This document shows, piece by piece, positions 1 through 7,444 of a stretch of DNA of 13,818 nucleotides. A program made the position numbers and the translations under genes. Under the pieces are notes generated by a model, which did not search any database, had not been told where the DNA came from, and was given only the letters and a program-made list of their open reading frames with translations. Position 1 is the first letter of the stretch, and each line of letters opens with the position of its first letter. Origin of the DNA: Kosmotogaceae bacterium. Its GTDB lineage: Bacteria > Thermotogota > Thermotogae > Petrotogales > Kosmotogaceae. The stretch covers positions 1 to 13,818 of the forward strand of contig DLVL01000074.1 of the NCBI GenBank assembly GCA_003444085.1. Direction: 5' to 3'.

Positions 1-237
1 ATACTCCATTTCAAGAGATCTGCCCATCTTGCTGTTCTGGAAGAACTCGGGTTGTCACAGGAACAGACTGTTTATTTGGAGAACTTTGGCCATCTGGGTC
101 AAAACGACCAGCTGCTTTCAATCAAACTCGGTCTGGAGAAAGGTCGAATCAAGGATGGTTCTATTGTTGTACTTGTCGGTGCAGGTCTTGGATTCGTATG
201 GGCAGCCACCACCCTCAAGTGGGGCAAAGCATACTAG
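1..237 (+). CDS. Ketoacyl-ACP synthase III-like protein, C-terminal end (partial)
   Basis: Only the last 78 residues are in the window; the frame is open at base 1 and stops with TAG at 235-237. The C-terminal block GRIKDGSIVVLVGAGLGFVW followed by LKWG is typical of the thiolase-fold FabH (KAS III) family, which joins an acyl-CoA to an acyl carrier protein or transfers acyl groups. His3 of the visible part lines up with the catalytic His of FabH. Where FabH has its catalytic Asn (HGNTSAAS), this protein reads FGHLGQND, so His-Leu-Gly and a downstream Asp replace the usual Asn. KAS III-like acyltransferases with a Cys-His-Asp triad are known (CerJ type), so this may be an acyltransferase rather than a fatty-acid condensing enzyme; that part is inference. 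The stop codon overlaps the ribosome site of the next gene, so the two are cotranscribed. Confidence 0.8.
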   Translation: MLHFKRSAHLAVLEELGLSQEQTVYLENFGHLGQNDQLLSIKLGLEKGRIKDGSIVVLVGAGLGFVWAATTLKWGKAY

Positions 238-248
238 GAGGTTGTTTC

Positions 249-995
249 ATGAGACTTGAAGGAAAAGTGGTTATTATCACAGGCGCCGGGAGTGGCATAG
301 GAAGAGCCTCAGTGAAGAGATTCTGTGAGGAAGGCGCAACGGTTATCGGATGCGACATTGATGTGGAGCAACTATCGTCCCTGGCTTCTGAATGCAAAGA
401 GCTGAAGGGAAAGATGATCCCAAAAAAACTGGATGTCACGGACAGAACTGCAGTTCAGGCTACCATCGATGAAATTAAGAACTCTTATGGAAGAATCGAT
501 GGTTTGATCAACAACGCTGGCGTGACCCGAGATGGTCTTCTACAGAAGATCTCTGAGGAAGACTGGGATATGGTTATTGATGTGAACCTGAAAGGTGTGT
601 TCAACATGACCCAGTTTGTCATTCCGGTCATGCTTGAGCAGGGAACCGGATCGATCGTCAACACTTCTTCAATCGTTGGGGTCTACGGAAACATTGGCCA
701 GACAAACTATGCGGCATCAAAGGCTGGAGTAAATGCTATGACGAAAACATGGGCGAAAGAATTCACAAGAAAGGGAGCCAAGATCAGGGTCAATTCGGTT
801 GCTCCGGGTTTCACTAAGACACCGATGACAGAGAAGGTTCCTGAAAAGATACTTGCTGCCCTTGAAGAGAGAATACCTCTGAAGAGAATGGGAGAGCCTG
901 AAGAGATCGCAGATGTTTATCTATTTCTGATCTCTGATGAATCAAGCTATGTGACAGGACAAGTGATTGGCGTTGACGGAGGACTTGTTCTTTGA
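249..995 (+). CDS. Short-chain dehydrogenase, 3-oxoacyl reductase / 3-hydroxyacyl dehydrogenase type
   Basis: A 248-residue classical SDR, the normal family length. Visible are the cofactor motif TGAGSGIG (11-18), NNAG (88-91), structural Asn113, and the catalytic triad Ser141, Tyr154 and Lys158 in the YAASK context. It interconverts a 3-keto and a 3-hydroxy group, probably on an acyl chain attached to CoA or ACP. Asp36 at the end of the second strand (GCDID) is the residue that normally selects NAD(H) over NADP(H), which fits oxidation in a degradative route better than fatty acid synthesis; that is inference. The ATG at 249 was chosen because AGGAGG at 236-241 lies seven bases upstream; earlier in-frame starts lie inside the previous gene. 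The stop overlaps the TTG start of the TetR gene as TTGA. Confidence 0.9.
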   Translation: MRLEGKVVIITGAGSGIGRASVKRFCEEGATVIGCDIDVEQLSSLASECKELKGKMIPKKLDVTDRTAVQATIDEIKNSYGRIDGLINNAGVTRDGLLQKISEEDWDMVIDVNLKGVFNMTQFVIPVMLEQGTGSIVNTSSIVGVYGNIGQTNYAASKAGVNAMTKTWAKEFTRKGAKIRVNSVAPGFTKTPMTEKVPEKILAALEERIPLKRMGEPEEIADVYLFLISDESSYVTGQVIGVDGGLVL

Positions 996-2173
996 ACCAG
1001 CCAAAGCACCATAGAACCAGGGTGATTCTGAAATCTGCTGCAGAAGATATATTCAGCCGAGTGGGTTATGAATCTGCATCAGTGGCGGAGATCTGCAGGG
1101 AATCAGGGCTCTCCAATGGTGCTTTTTACAGGCATTTCAGGAGCAAGCGAGAGGTCTTTGAGGAGATAACGAGCGACATGAAAACATCCCTTGAAGCAAC
1201 CCTGGATGATGTTCGGGGCGACACTCTCAAAGATCGACTTCTAAGTTTCTATGGCTCTGTCTTTGAAACACTATGGAACAACAGGAAGAAATTCATTGCT
1301 TTTCATGAAGCAGAGTACAGATTTCCTGAACTCGAGCGGTCAGTAGGAAGATCTTACGAGAAAGCCCTGGCAAGAGTGCTCAGAATCAATCCGGATGTCT
1401 TTGAAAGGCACAAGAAGTGGTTCACCATAGGTTCTTCAAGGTTCACAGCTATTTACTGGATTTTGTTTCAGGGCAGGCGCGTTCCTGAAAGCACGGTGAA
1501 TAGTCTCGTCGATTTCGTCCTGAAAGGACTTGGAGCTCACCAGAAACTGGATAGTGATTCAGTGAACTATGATGTAACTTCAGAGTACAACCGGGATGTT
1601 CCTGGAACGAAAGATGCAATTCTTGTGGCAGCGGAAGAACTGATAGGAGCCAGGGGCTATTTCAAGACCTCAGTGTACGAAATTATGTCTAAGGCAGGTT
1701 TTGGTCAGGGGACTTTCTACAACTACTTCGAGAGCAAACAGAAGCTTCTCGAAGAGCTCGTAATCTGGGCCAACCGAAGATTCAGAAAGACACTGAAAGA
1801 CGCATCTGAGCGCATAGAAGGCAGACTGAACAAAGAAGTCAGAAACTACAAGGCCTTCTTGTTATTCATGACAGTTCATAGAAATCTGTACGAAATAGTC
1901 AGAGAAGCTGAATTTATTCTGGACGGGGTCGGGCAGCTCTATTACGAGAAGATTCTCAGGTCGTACGTGCCTGCGCTGAAGGAGTCCATGGAGGCAGGCG
2001 AAATAGAACAGGGCAATCCCGAAGACCTGGGATTGTTTCTCATGGGGATCGGACATTTCATGGGAATCGACCTTGTGCTCAGGGAAGAGCTTCCGAAAGA
2101 ACAGTGGAACGAGCAACTTATTGAACTGGCATCACTGGTATCGCACGGTTTGGAGGGAGATCATCATGTTTGA
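992..2173 (+). CDS. Tandem TetR/AcrR regulator (two repressors in one chain)
   Basis: A 393-residue protein, about twice the usual TetR length of about 200. The first N-terminal DNA-binding domain spans about residues 7-55 (HTH with SGLSNGAFYRHFRSK at 38-52) and is followed by an all-helical ligand-domain-like stretch. A second complete DNA-binding domain spans about residues 206-252 (AGFGQGTFYNYFESK at 235-249), with its own helical C-terminal part. TetR proteins dimerise and leave DNA when a ligand binds; acyl-CoAs are common ligands for those next to acyl-CoA genes. The start is TTG at 992, supported by GGAGG at 978-982 nine bases upstream and by the TTGA overlap with the dehydrogenase. 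Its position inside the operon suggests autoregulation and control of the surrounding genes, but no operator can be assigned with confidence. The ligand is unknown. Confidence 0.9.
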   Translation: MNQPKHHRTRVILKSAAEDIFSRVGYESASVAEICRESGLSNGAFYRHFRSKREVFEEITSDMKTSLEATLDDVRGDTLKDRLLSFYGSVFETLWNNRKKFIAFHEAEYRFPELERSVGRSYEKALARVLRINPDVFERHKKWFTIGSSRFTAIYWILFQGRRVPESTVNSLVDFVLKGLGAHQKLDSDSVNYDVTSEYNRDVPGTKDAILVAAEELIGARGYFKTSVYEIMSKAGFGQGTFYNYFESKQKLLEELVIWANRRFRKTLKDASERIEGRLNKEVRNYKAFLLFMTVHRNLYEIVREAEFILDGVGQLYYEKILRSYVPALKESMEAGEIEQGNPEDLGLFLMGIGHFMGIDLVLREELPKEQWNEQLIELASLVSHGLEGDHHV

Positions 2174-3470
2174 CTGGACATCACAGTATACGAAGAAGCA
2201 GCTCTCACTTCAAGAGGGACTTGAGCTCATAAAGCCAGGAACAAGAGTAGTAACCAGCATGGCCTGCATGGAGGCAAGAGGGCTACTTGAGAATCTTCAC
2301 ACAATAGCCGACAGGGTCGCAGACGTTGCTGTTGCCACGTGCCTCAATCTTGGTGACTACGAGTTCTTCATGAAGAAGGACTATGAGGGTTTATTTGTGA
2401 ACGAATCGTGGTTCCATGCCGCGGGGGCAAGAAAAGCTGTTGCCGAAGGATTGAAAACTGTCACATACATACCAAACAACCTTCATGCAGCGGGCATGGA
2501 CAGAATTCTGGCCAACAGACCCGACATATTTTGGGGTGTGGCATCACCCATGGACAGGAATGGTTACATGACCTTGTCGCTTTCCAACGTCTACGAACGG
2601 GACATGGTAGAAAGTGCGCCTGTAGTTGTCCTGGAGGTCAATCAATTCGCCCCCCGAACGCACGGTGATACCCAGGTTCACATAAGTGAGGTTGATTACA
2701 TCATCGAGAATGACTTTGAGATTCCTGAATTGCCAGACAGTGAACCAAGTGAAACAGAGATGCAGATAGCAGCGCATATATCTACACTGGTTGAGGACGG
2801 GTCCACCCTTCAGATCGGAATCGGAGGCATTCCAAATGCAGTCGCAAAACTGATGGAGAACAAGCGGGATCTGGGAATACACACGGAAATGTTCACTGAA
2901 TCGATGATACACCTGCTTGAGAAGGGTGCCGTAACAAACAGGAAGAAGACTCTGTGGCCGGGAAAGTTTATCGCGGCATTTGGTTTCGGGACGAAGAAAA
3001 TGTATGAGTTCATTGACGATAATCCAGGTGTGTTTTTGCTTAGAGGCAAATACGTCAATGATCCTTACGTAATATCACAGAATGAGAAAATGATATCAAT
3101 AAACACGGCGATAACGATTGATCTCACCGGTCAGGTTTGCTCAGAAGCCATTGGAACAAGGCACTACAGTGGTACTGGTGGTCAGCTTGATACTCATCGC
3201 GGTGCTTCCATGTCAAAGGACGGGAAAGGGATAATCGCTCTAAGATCTACGGCAAAGAAAGGGACAGTATCTACGATCTTACCCGTGCTTCCTTCTGGTT
3301 CACCTGTCACAGTACCAAGGCAGGACGTCGATTATATTGTCACAGAACACGGTATTGCCCGGCTTCGCGGTAAGAACGTCTTCCAGCGAGTCGAAGCGCT
3401 CCTGAGCATTTCTCATCCCGATTTCAGGAAGGAACTCAGGAGCAAGGCACAGGATATCGGGTTGATCTGA
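2166..3470 (+). CDS. Acetyl-CoA hydrolase/4-hydroxybutyrate CoA-transferase family protein
   Basis: This 434-residue protein matches the roughly 440-residue family-I CoA-transferases (4-hydroxybutyrate, butyrate or acetate CoA-transferase). The enzyme moves CoA between carboxylic acids through a glutamyl-CoA intermediate, so it activates an acid without ATP. Family marks visible are DGSTLQIGIGGIPNAVAK, HTEMFTES with Glu241 as the likely catalytic glutamate, SGTGGQLDTHRGA in the CoA-binding part, and TEHGIARLRGK near the C-terminus. The ATG at 2166 was chosen because GGAGGGAG at 2152-2159 precedes it. It overlaps the TetR stop by eight bases, so translation is probably coupled. With the neighbouring thiolase and dehydrogenase it fits activation of a short-chain or hydroxy/keto acid. 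The exact acid cannot be read from the sequence, and a hydrolase activity is the main alternative. Confidence 0.9.
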   Translation: MFDWTSQYTKKQLSLQEGLELIKPGTRVVTSMACMEARGLLENLHTIADRVADVAVATCLNLGDYEFFMKKDYEGLFVNESWFHAAGARKAVAEGLKTVTYIPNNLHAAGMDRILANRPDIFWGVASPMDRNGYMTLSLSNVYERDMVESAPVVVLEVNQFAPRTHGDTQVHISEVDYIIENDFEIPELPDSEPSETEMQIAAHISTLVEDGSTLQIGIGGIPNAVAKLMENKRDLGIHTEMFTESMIHLLEKGAVTNRKKTLWPGKFIAAFGFGTKKMYEFIDDNPGVFLLRGKYVNDPYVISQNEKMISINTAITIDLTGQVCSEAIGTRHYSGTGGQLDTHRGASMSKDGKGIIALRSTAKKGTVSTILPVLPSGSPVTVPRQDVDYIVTEHGIARLRGKNVFQRVEALLSISHPDFRKELRSKAQDIGLI

Positions 3471-3485
3471 CAGGAGGTGTGTCAC

Positions 3486-4685
3486 TTGAAGAAAGTCTAC
3501 ATAATCGGAGCAAAGAGAACCGCGATAGGATCGCTTGGGGGTAGTCTGAAGGATATCTCGGCTGTTCAGCTGGGAGTAACGGCTTCAAAGGCAGCCATGG
3601 AGCACTCAGGAATCTCCCCGGAAAGCGTTGATGAAACAATCGTGGGCTGTATACTTACCGCAGGACAGGGTATGGGTCCAGGGAGACAGGTGTCTGTGCA
3701 TTCGGGTGTGCCCGAAGAAAAACCGGGCTATACGGTGAACATGCTGTGTGGTTCTGGAATGAAGTCCGTCATGATCGGTGCAACAGATATCATGCTTGAT
3801 GAAGCTGATATTGTTCTTGCCGGGGGAATCGAGAACATGTCTCAGGCCCCTTACCTTCTGAAAGGGGCAAGATTCGGATTCAAGCTCGGACATAATGAAG
3901 TTCTGGATCACATGGTACTGGACGGTCTAACAGACGTCTTTAATAACTACCATATGGGTGTTACTGCTGAAAACCTTGCCAAGAAGTATTCTATCTCAAG
4001 ATATGAACAGGACGAGTTTGCACTGAAAAGCCAGAAGAAAGCAAAGACAGCTATTGATAATGGAAGATTCAAAGACGAGATTGTACCTGTTGTAATCAAG
4101 ACAAGGCGTGAGGAGATCGTGTTTGATACCGATGAGCATCCTCGCGATACTACGCTCGAAAAGCTAGGCAAGCTTCGACCAGCATTTGACAAGGAAGGCA
4201 CAGTAACCGCAGGCAATGCTTCGGGAATCAACGACGGCGCGAGCATGACAGTCATAGCATCTGAGGATGCAGTAAAGGTCAATGGTCTTAAGCCTCTTGC
4301 AGAGATCGTTGCTTTTTCTCAGGTTGGCGTGGATCCCGCATACATGGGCATTGGGCCTGTTCCGGCAATTAGAAGACTGCTTGAGAAGACCGGGGTAAGT
4401 ATCAAAGATGTAGGATTATTCGAGTTGAACGAGGCATTCGCCGCTCAGAGCCTTGCCGTTCTAAAGAGTATCGCAGAAGAGACTGGAGTCAGCACGGACT
4501 GGTTGCTCGAAAGAACAAACGTTAATGGTGGGGCAATTGCACTTGGACACCCCATCGCAGCTTCAGCGAACAGGATCATGGTAACACTCCTCTACGAGAT
4601 GGAAAAGAGAAATATCGAAATCGGCATAGCATCCCTGTGTATCGGAGGAGGCATGGGAACCGCGATCATGCTGAAGAAGTTGTAA
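3486..4685 (+). CDS. Acetyl-CoA acetyltransferase (thiolase)
   Basis: This 399-residue protein has the length and full motif set of biosynthetic/degradative thiolases. It cleaves a 3-ketoacyl-CoA with CoA to acetyl-CoA plus a shorter acyl-CoA, or runs the reverse condensation. Visible are nucleophile Cys88 in NMLCGSGMKS, NASGINDGA, ELNEAFAAQ, His355 in GGAIALGHPIAAS and Cys385 in SLCIGGGMGTA. The usual GHPIGASGAR reads GHPIAASANR here, a mild departure beside the active-site His. TTG at 3486 is the likely start: AGGAGG (3472-3477) is eight bases upstream. The in-frame GTG at 3477 overlaps that site and is unlikely. Spacing to the CoA-transferase is 15 bases. The two enzymes together form an acid-activation plus thiolysis pair, as in acetoacetate or 3-hydroxyacid use. 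Confidence 0.93.
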   Translation: MKKVYIIGAKRTAIGSLGGSLKDISAVQLGVTASKAAMEHSGISPESVDETIVGCILTAGQGMGPGRQVSVHSGVPEEKPGYTVNMLCGSGMKSVMIGATDIMLDEADIVLAGGIENMSQAPYLLKGARFGFKLGHNEVLDHMVLDGLTDVFNNYHMGVTAENLAKKYSISRYEQDEFALKSQKKAKTAIDNGRFKDEIVPVVIKTRREEIVFDTDEHPRDTTLEKLGKLRPAFDKEGTVTAGNASGINDGASMTVIASEDAVKVNGLKPLAEIVAFSQVGVDPAYMGIGPVPAIRRLLEKTGVSIKDVGLFELNEAFAAQSLAVLKSIAEETGVSTDWLLERTNVNGGAIALGHPIAASANRIMVTLLYEMEKRNIEIGIASLCIGGGMGTAIMLKKL

Positions 4686-4687
4686 GC

Positions 4688-4709
4688 AGTAAACCCCCAA
4701 AGGGTTACT
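4688..4709. repeat. Imperfect inverted repeat before livK
   Basis: AGTAA and TTACT are perfect complementary half-sites 12 bases apart, and the inner CCC/GGG also pair if one A is bulged. It lies in the 41-base gap between the thiolase stop and the livK ribosome site (AAGGAGG, 4713-4719). There is no T run, so it is not an intrinsic terminator. It may be an RNA hairpin that trims or stabilises the message, or a DNA operator for the tandem TetR. Neither can be decided from one copy. Confidence 0.4.
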
Positions 4710-4726
4710 AATAAGGAGGTATATGT

Positions 4727-5908
4727 ATGAAGAGAGTTCTGGTGTTCTTGACAATCGCCATGGTTGTACTTGGCAGCTTTGTGTTTGCCGAAGATGGAGT
4801 ATACGAAGACAAGGTAGTCATAGGATCTTTCCAAGCCCTTTCAGGTCCTGTGGCACCGATAGGAGTTTCAATGAGAAAGGGAATGGATGCCTACTTCAAC
4901 TGGGTGAACAACACAGGGGGCGTGTACGGAAGGAACATTGATCTAATAGTTGTTGACGATCAGTTCAGTCCCTCGAAAACAGTTGTTGAAGTCCGAAGAC
5001 TGGTTGAAGAAGACAAGGTCTTCTCCATAGTTGGAGGTTTGGGAAGTCCCGGATGTCTAGCAGTCATGGACTATCTGAACGACAGAGGTGTTCCATTTGT
5101 GTACCAAGGCAGTGGATCCAGCATTCTGGCAATACCCCCAAAGGAATATATTTTCACAGTTCAGCCGCATTACACCACGGAGGGGCAGATTGCCGCCAAA
5201 TACATGATGGAAACACTTGGTGCGAAGAGAGTTGCAATCATCTATAGAGCCGATGACGCTGGCCGCGAAGGTCTCAATTCAATGAGCAAATGGCTTCTGG
5301 ACAATGGCTATCCTGCAGCTCTTGTTGCCAAAATGCCTGTTGATCCGAACAAAGTCACCTTTGACTCCGAAATACTGAAGCTTCTTGAACTGGGAGTAGA
5401 CGCTGTCTATCTGCTGATGTGGATTCCCCAGAGCCCCAACTTCTTGATGCAGGCACAGGAGTATGGACTTGATGCAACACTAGTTGGATCATACGCAAAC
5501 CCTGACATAACGCTGATCTATCTGGCCGGTCAGGCTGCTGAAGGCTTCCAGTCGTTGGCATGGGTCGCAGCTGATCCTGAGGACGAAGGCTTCCTTGAAT
5601 ACATCAAGATCTACCAGGAGACATTCCCTGGTGAGATCCCGAATGCTTATGCAGCAGCCGGGTTCATTGCAGCAGAAGTATTCACCGAAGCCCTGAGAAG
5701 GGCAGGCGAGAATCCTACTCGTGAAAAGTTAGTAGATGCACTTGAGACAATGAAGGGCTGGAGTGGACTCATTACACCTGAAATCACATACAGCGCTTTC
5801 GATGAGGAAGATAACTTCTGCAGAAGCGGTGTGCTTCAGATGTACGTCATGGAAGTCAGAAACCAGGAGTGGGTAACTCTTCACGACTGGATATCTTTGG
5901 GAGACTGA
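4727..5908 (+). CDS. livK: Branched-chain amino acid-type ABC transporter substrate-binding protein
   Basis: A 393-residue periplasmic type-I binding protein of the LivK/amide/aromatic acid class. The signal peptide is clear: MKRV, a hydrophobic core, then likely cleavage after FVFA at residue 21. No cysteine follows, so the protein is soluble in the periplasm rather than a lipoprotein. The mature part opens with the family pattern VVIGSFQALSGPVAPIG and a following MRKGMDAYFNWVNNTGGVYG. The start is ATG 4727, seven bases after AAGGAGG; a second ATG at 4723 is in another frame. It delivers the substrate to the LivH/LivM permeases encoded downstream. Members of this family bind branched-chain amino acids, amides, urea or aromatic and other carboxylates. 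The neighbouring acyl-CoA enzymes favour a carboxylate or acyl compound here, which is inference. Base composition is balanced, unlike the next four genes. Confidence 0.93.
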   Translation: MKRVLVFLTIAMVVLGSFVFAEDGVYEDKVVIGSFQALSGPVAPIGVSMRKGMDAYFNWVNNTGGVYGRNIDLIVVDDQFSPSKTVVEVRRLVEEDKVFSIVGGLGSPGCLAVMDYLNDRGVPFVYQGSGSSILAIPPKEYIFTVQPHYTTEGQIAAKYMMETLGAKRVAIIYRADDAGREGLNSMSKWLLDNGYPAALVAKMPVDPNKVTFDSEILKLLELGVDAVYLLMWIPQSPNFLMQAQEYGLDATLVGSYANPDITLIYLAGQAAEGFQSLAWVAADPEDEGFLEYIKIYQETFPGEIPNAYAAAGFIAAEVFTEALRRAGENPTREKLVDALETMKGWSGLITPEITYSAFDEEDNFCRSGVLQMYVMEVRNQEWVTLHDWISLGD

Positions 5909-5915
5909 TTTTACT

Positions 5916-5942
5916 GGAGGTCGCGGCGATGCCGCGGCCTCT
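5916..5942 (+). repeat. GC-rich hairpin between livK and livG
   Basis: An 11-pair stem (arms 5917-5927 and 5931-5941, three-base loop GAT, one G-U pair), extended by one more G-U pair, sits eight bases after the livK stop. No T run follows, so full termination is unlikely. Hairpins in this place often protect the binding-protein message from 3' decay and let it be made in excess over the ATPases and permeases. That role is inferred from the position. Confidence 0.65.
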
Positions 5943-5962
5943 GTTACTTTGGAGGAAGAAAG

Positions 5963-6733
5963 ATGTCATTACTGGAGATAAAAGACCTCACAGTGAGATT
6001 TGGAGGGGTAGTAGCAGTAAACAGATTCAGCACAAACATAGAACAGGGGATAGTCCACTCACTGATCGGGCCAAACGGTGCAGGAAAAACGACCGTGTTT
6101 AACGCAATCACAAGAGTGGTGAGGCCAGACCAGGGGAACATCATATTTGACGGACACAACCTGAACGGACTCAGACCTTTCCAGGTAATAAGTCATGGCA
6201 TATCCAGGACATTTCAAAACCTTGAAATATTCAAACTCATGACCGTTGGAGAAAACATGCTGGTGGGCCATCACAGAGAATTCAAAACCCGAGTAATGAA
6301 CGAAACACTCAGGACAAAGAACGTAAAAGAACAGGAAACAGCAGCATGGACGCGAGTATTAGAAGTAGCAGAAATGCTAGAAATAAAAAACAGACTGAAC
6401 ACATATGCAGGCATGCTACCGTATGGACTACAAAAAAGAGTAGAACTTGCAAGAGCTTTGATGTGCGAGCCCAAACTCATGCTCATAGATGAACCAGCAG
6501 CCGGGCTGAACACAACAGAAACGATAGAACTGAAAAAACTTATACACATGTTCACAAGGAAACTGGGCATAACCGTATTACTGGTAGAACACGACATGTC
6601 ACTGGTCATGGACATATCTGATGAAATAACAGTCATGAACTTTGGACACAAAATCGCAGAAGGAACAGCAAAAGAAATAAAGAACGACCCCAAAGTAATC
6701 GAAGCCTACCTGGGAGAGAGCAAATATGCTTAA
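5963..6733 (+). CDS. livG: ABC transporter ATP-binding protein, LivG type
   Basis: A 256-residue ATPase that sits on the cytoplasmic face of the LivHM permease and powers import. Walker A GPNGAGKTT is at 36-44, Q-loop Gln85, the signature in its LivG form PYGLQKR at 153-159, Walker B LMLIDE at 172-177 and the switch His210 in VEHD. All catalytic residues are present. The ATG at 5963 follows GGAGGAAG at 5951-5958. The last eight bases overlap the livF start. From this gene on the sense strand becomes strikingly A-rich and T-poor: one hand-counted 60-base line at 6301-6360 has 27 A and 6 T. Isoleucine is mostly ATA and valine mostly GTA, unlike livK just before it. Confidence 0.95.
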   Translation: MSLLEIKDLTVRFGGVVAVNRFSTNIEQGIVHSLIGPNGAGKTTVFNAITRVVRPDQGNIIFDGHNLNGLRPFQVISHGISRTFQNLEIFKLMTVGENMLVGHHREFKTRVMNETLRTKNVKEQETAAWTRVLEVAEMLEIKNRLNTYAGMLPYGLQKRVELARALMCEPKLMLIDEPAAGLNTTETIELKKLIHMFTRKLGITVLLVEHDMSLVMDISDEITVMNFGHKIAEGTAKEIKNDPKVIEAYLGESKYA

Positions 6734-7433
6734 GATAGAAGAACTGGAAGTCTACTACGGATACGTAATAGCATTAAAAGGCATAAACCTGCAAGTCAAA
6801 GAAAAGACCATAACAGCGTTACTTGGAGCAAATGGAGCAGGCAAATCCACCACATTGAACACCATATCTGGACTAATAAGAGCGAAAAAAGGAAGAATCA
6901 ACTACAAAGAAAAAGACATAACAAACGAAGACTCCTCAAAAATAGTAAAAGCAGGAATCATACAATGCCCAGAAGGAAGAATGCTCTTTCCATCATTAAC
7001 AGTAAAAGAAAACCTCCTGGTAGGAGCATATAACAGAAACAACAGAACAGAAATACTGCAAGACATAGAAGACGTCCTCACACTCTTTCCCATACTATCT
7101 GAGCGAAAAAAACAAATGGCAGGGACACTATCTGGGGGAGAACAACAAATGCTTGCCATAGCAAGGGCACTCATGGCAGCGCCACAACTACTCATGCTGG
7201 ACGAACCCTCATTAGGACTTGCACCGAAAATAGCAGAACAAATATTTGATAGACTGATCATGCTCAACAAAGAAAGGAACCTCACCATACTGCTGGTAGA
7301 ACAAAACGCCAACGCAGCACTTGCCATATCCGATTATGCATACATCCTGGAAACAGGAAAGATCGGGCTAACGGGCAAAGGCAAAGAACTACTACAAAAT
7401 CCACTGGTCAGGCAGAAATACCTGGGGACATAA
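6726..7433 (+). CDS. livF: ABC transporter ATP-binding protein, LivF type
   Basis: A 235-residue ATPase, partner of LivG in the nucleotide-binding pair. Walker A GANGAGKST is at 34-42, the signature LSGGEQQ starts at Leu135, and Walker B LLMLDE is at 155-160. The switch position reads VEQN, with Gln in place of His, which is normal for LivF. The start ATG at 6726 lies within the last codons of livG (eight-base overlap), with GGGAGAG upstream as ribosome site, so the two ATPases should be made in equal amounts. It shares the A-rich sense strand and ATA/GTA codon habit of livG. Confidence 0.95.
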   Translation: MLKIEELEVYYGYVIALKGINLQVKEKTITALLGANGAGKSTTLNTISGLIRAKKGRINYKEKDITNEDSSKIVKAGIIQCPEGRMLFPSLTVKENLLVGAYNRNNRTEILQDIEDVLTLFPILSERKKQMAGTLSGGEQQMLAIARALMAAPQLLMLDEPSLGLAPKIAEQIFDRLIMLNKERNLTILLVEQNANAALAISDYAYILETGKIGLTGKGKELLQNPLVRQKYLGT

Positions 7434-7444
7434 GAGGTGATGAA

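Noticed and set aside
5911..5977. Nine-base direct repeat TTACTGGAG (5911-5919 and 5969-5977) around the livG start
   Set aside because: It is short, and one copy falls in livG codons; no third copy or mobile-element context supports a function.
6271..7327. Long antisense open frames (about 140 codons each) opposite livG and livF
   Set aside because: They are serine-rich mirror images of the A-rich sense strand, lack ribosome sites and lie entirely over well-supported ATPase genes.
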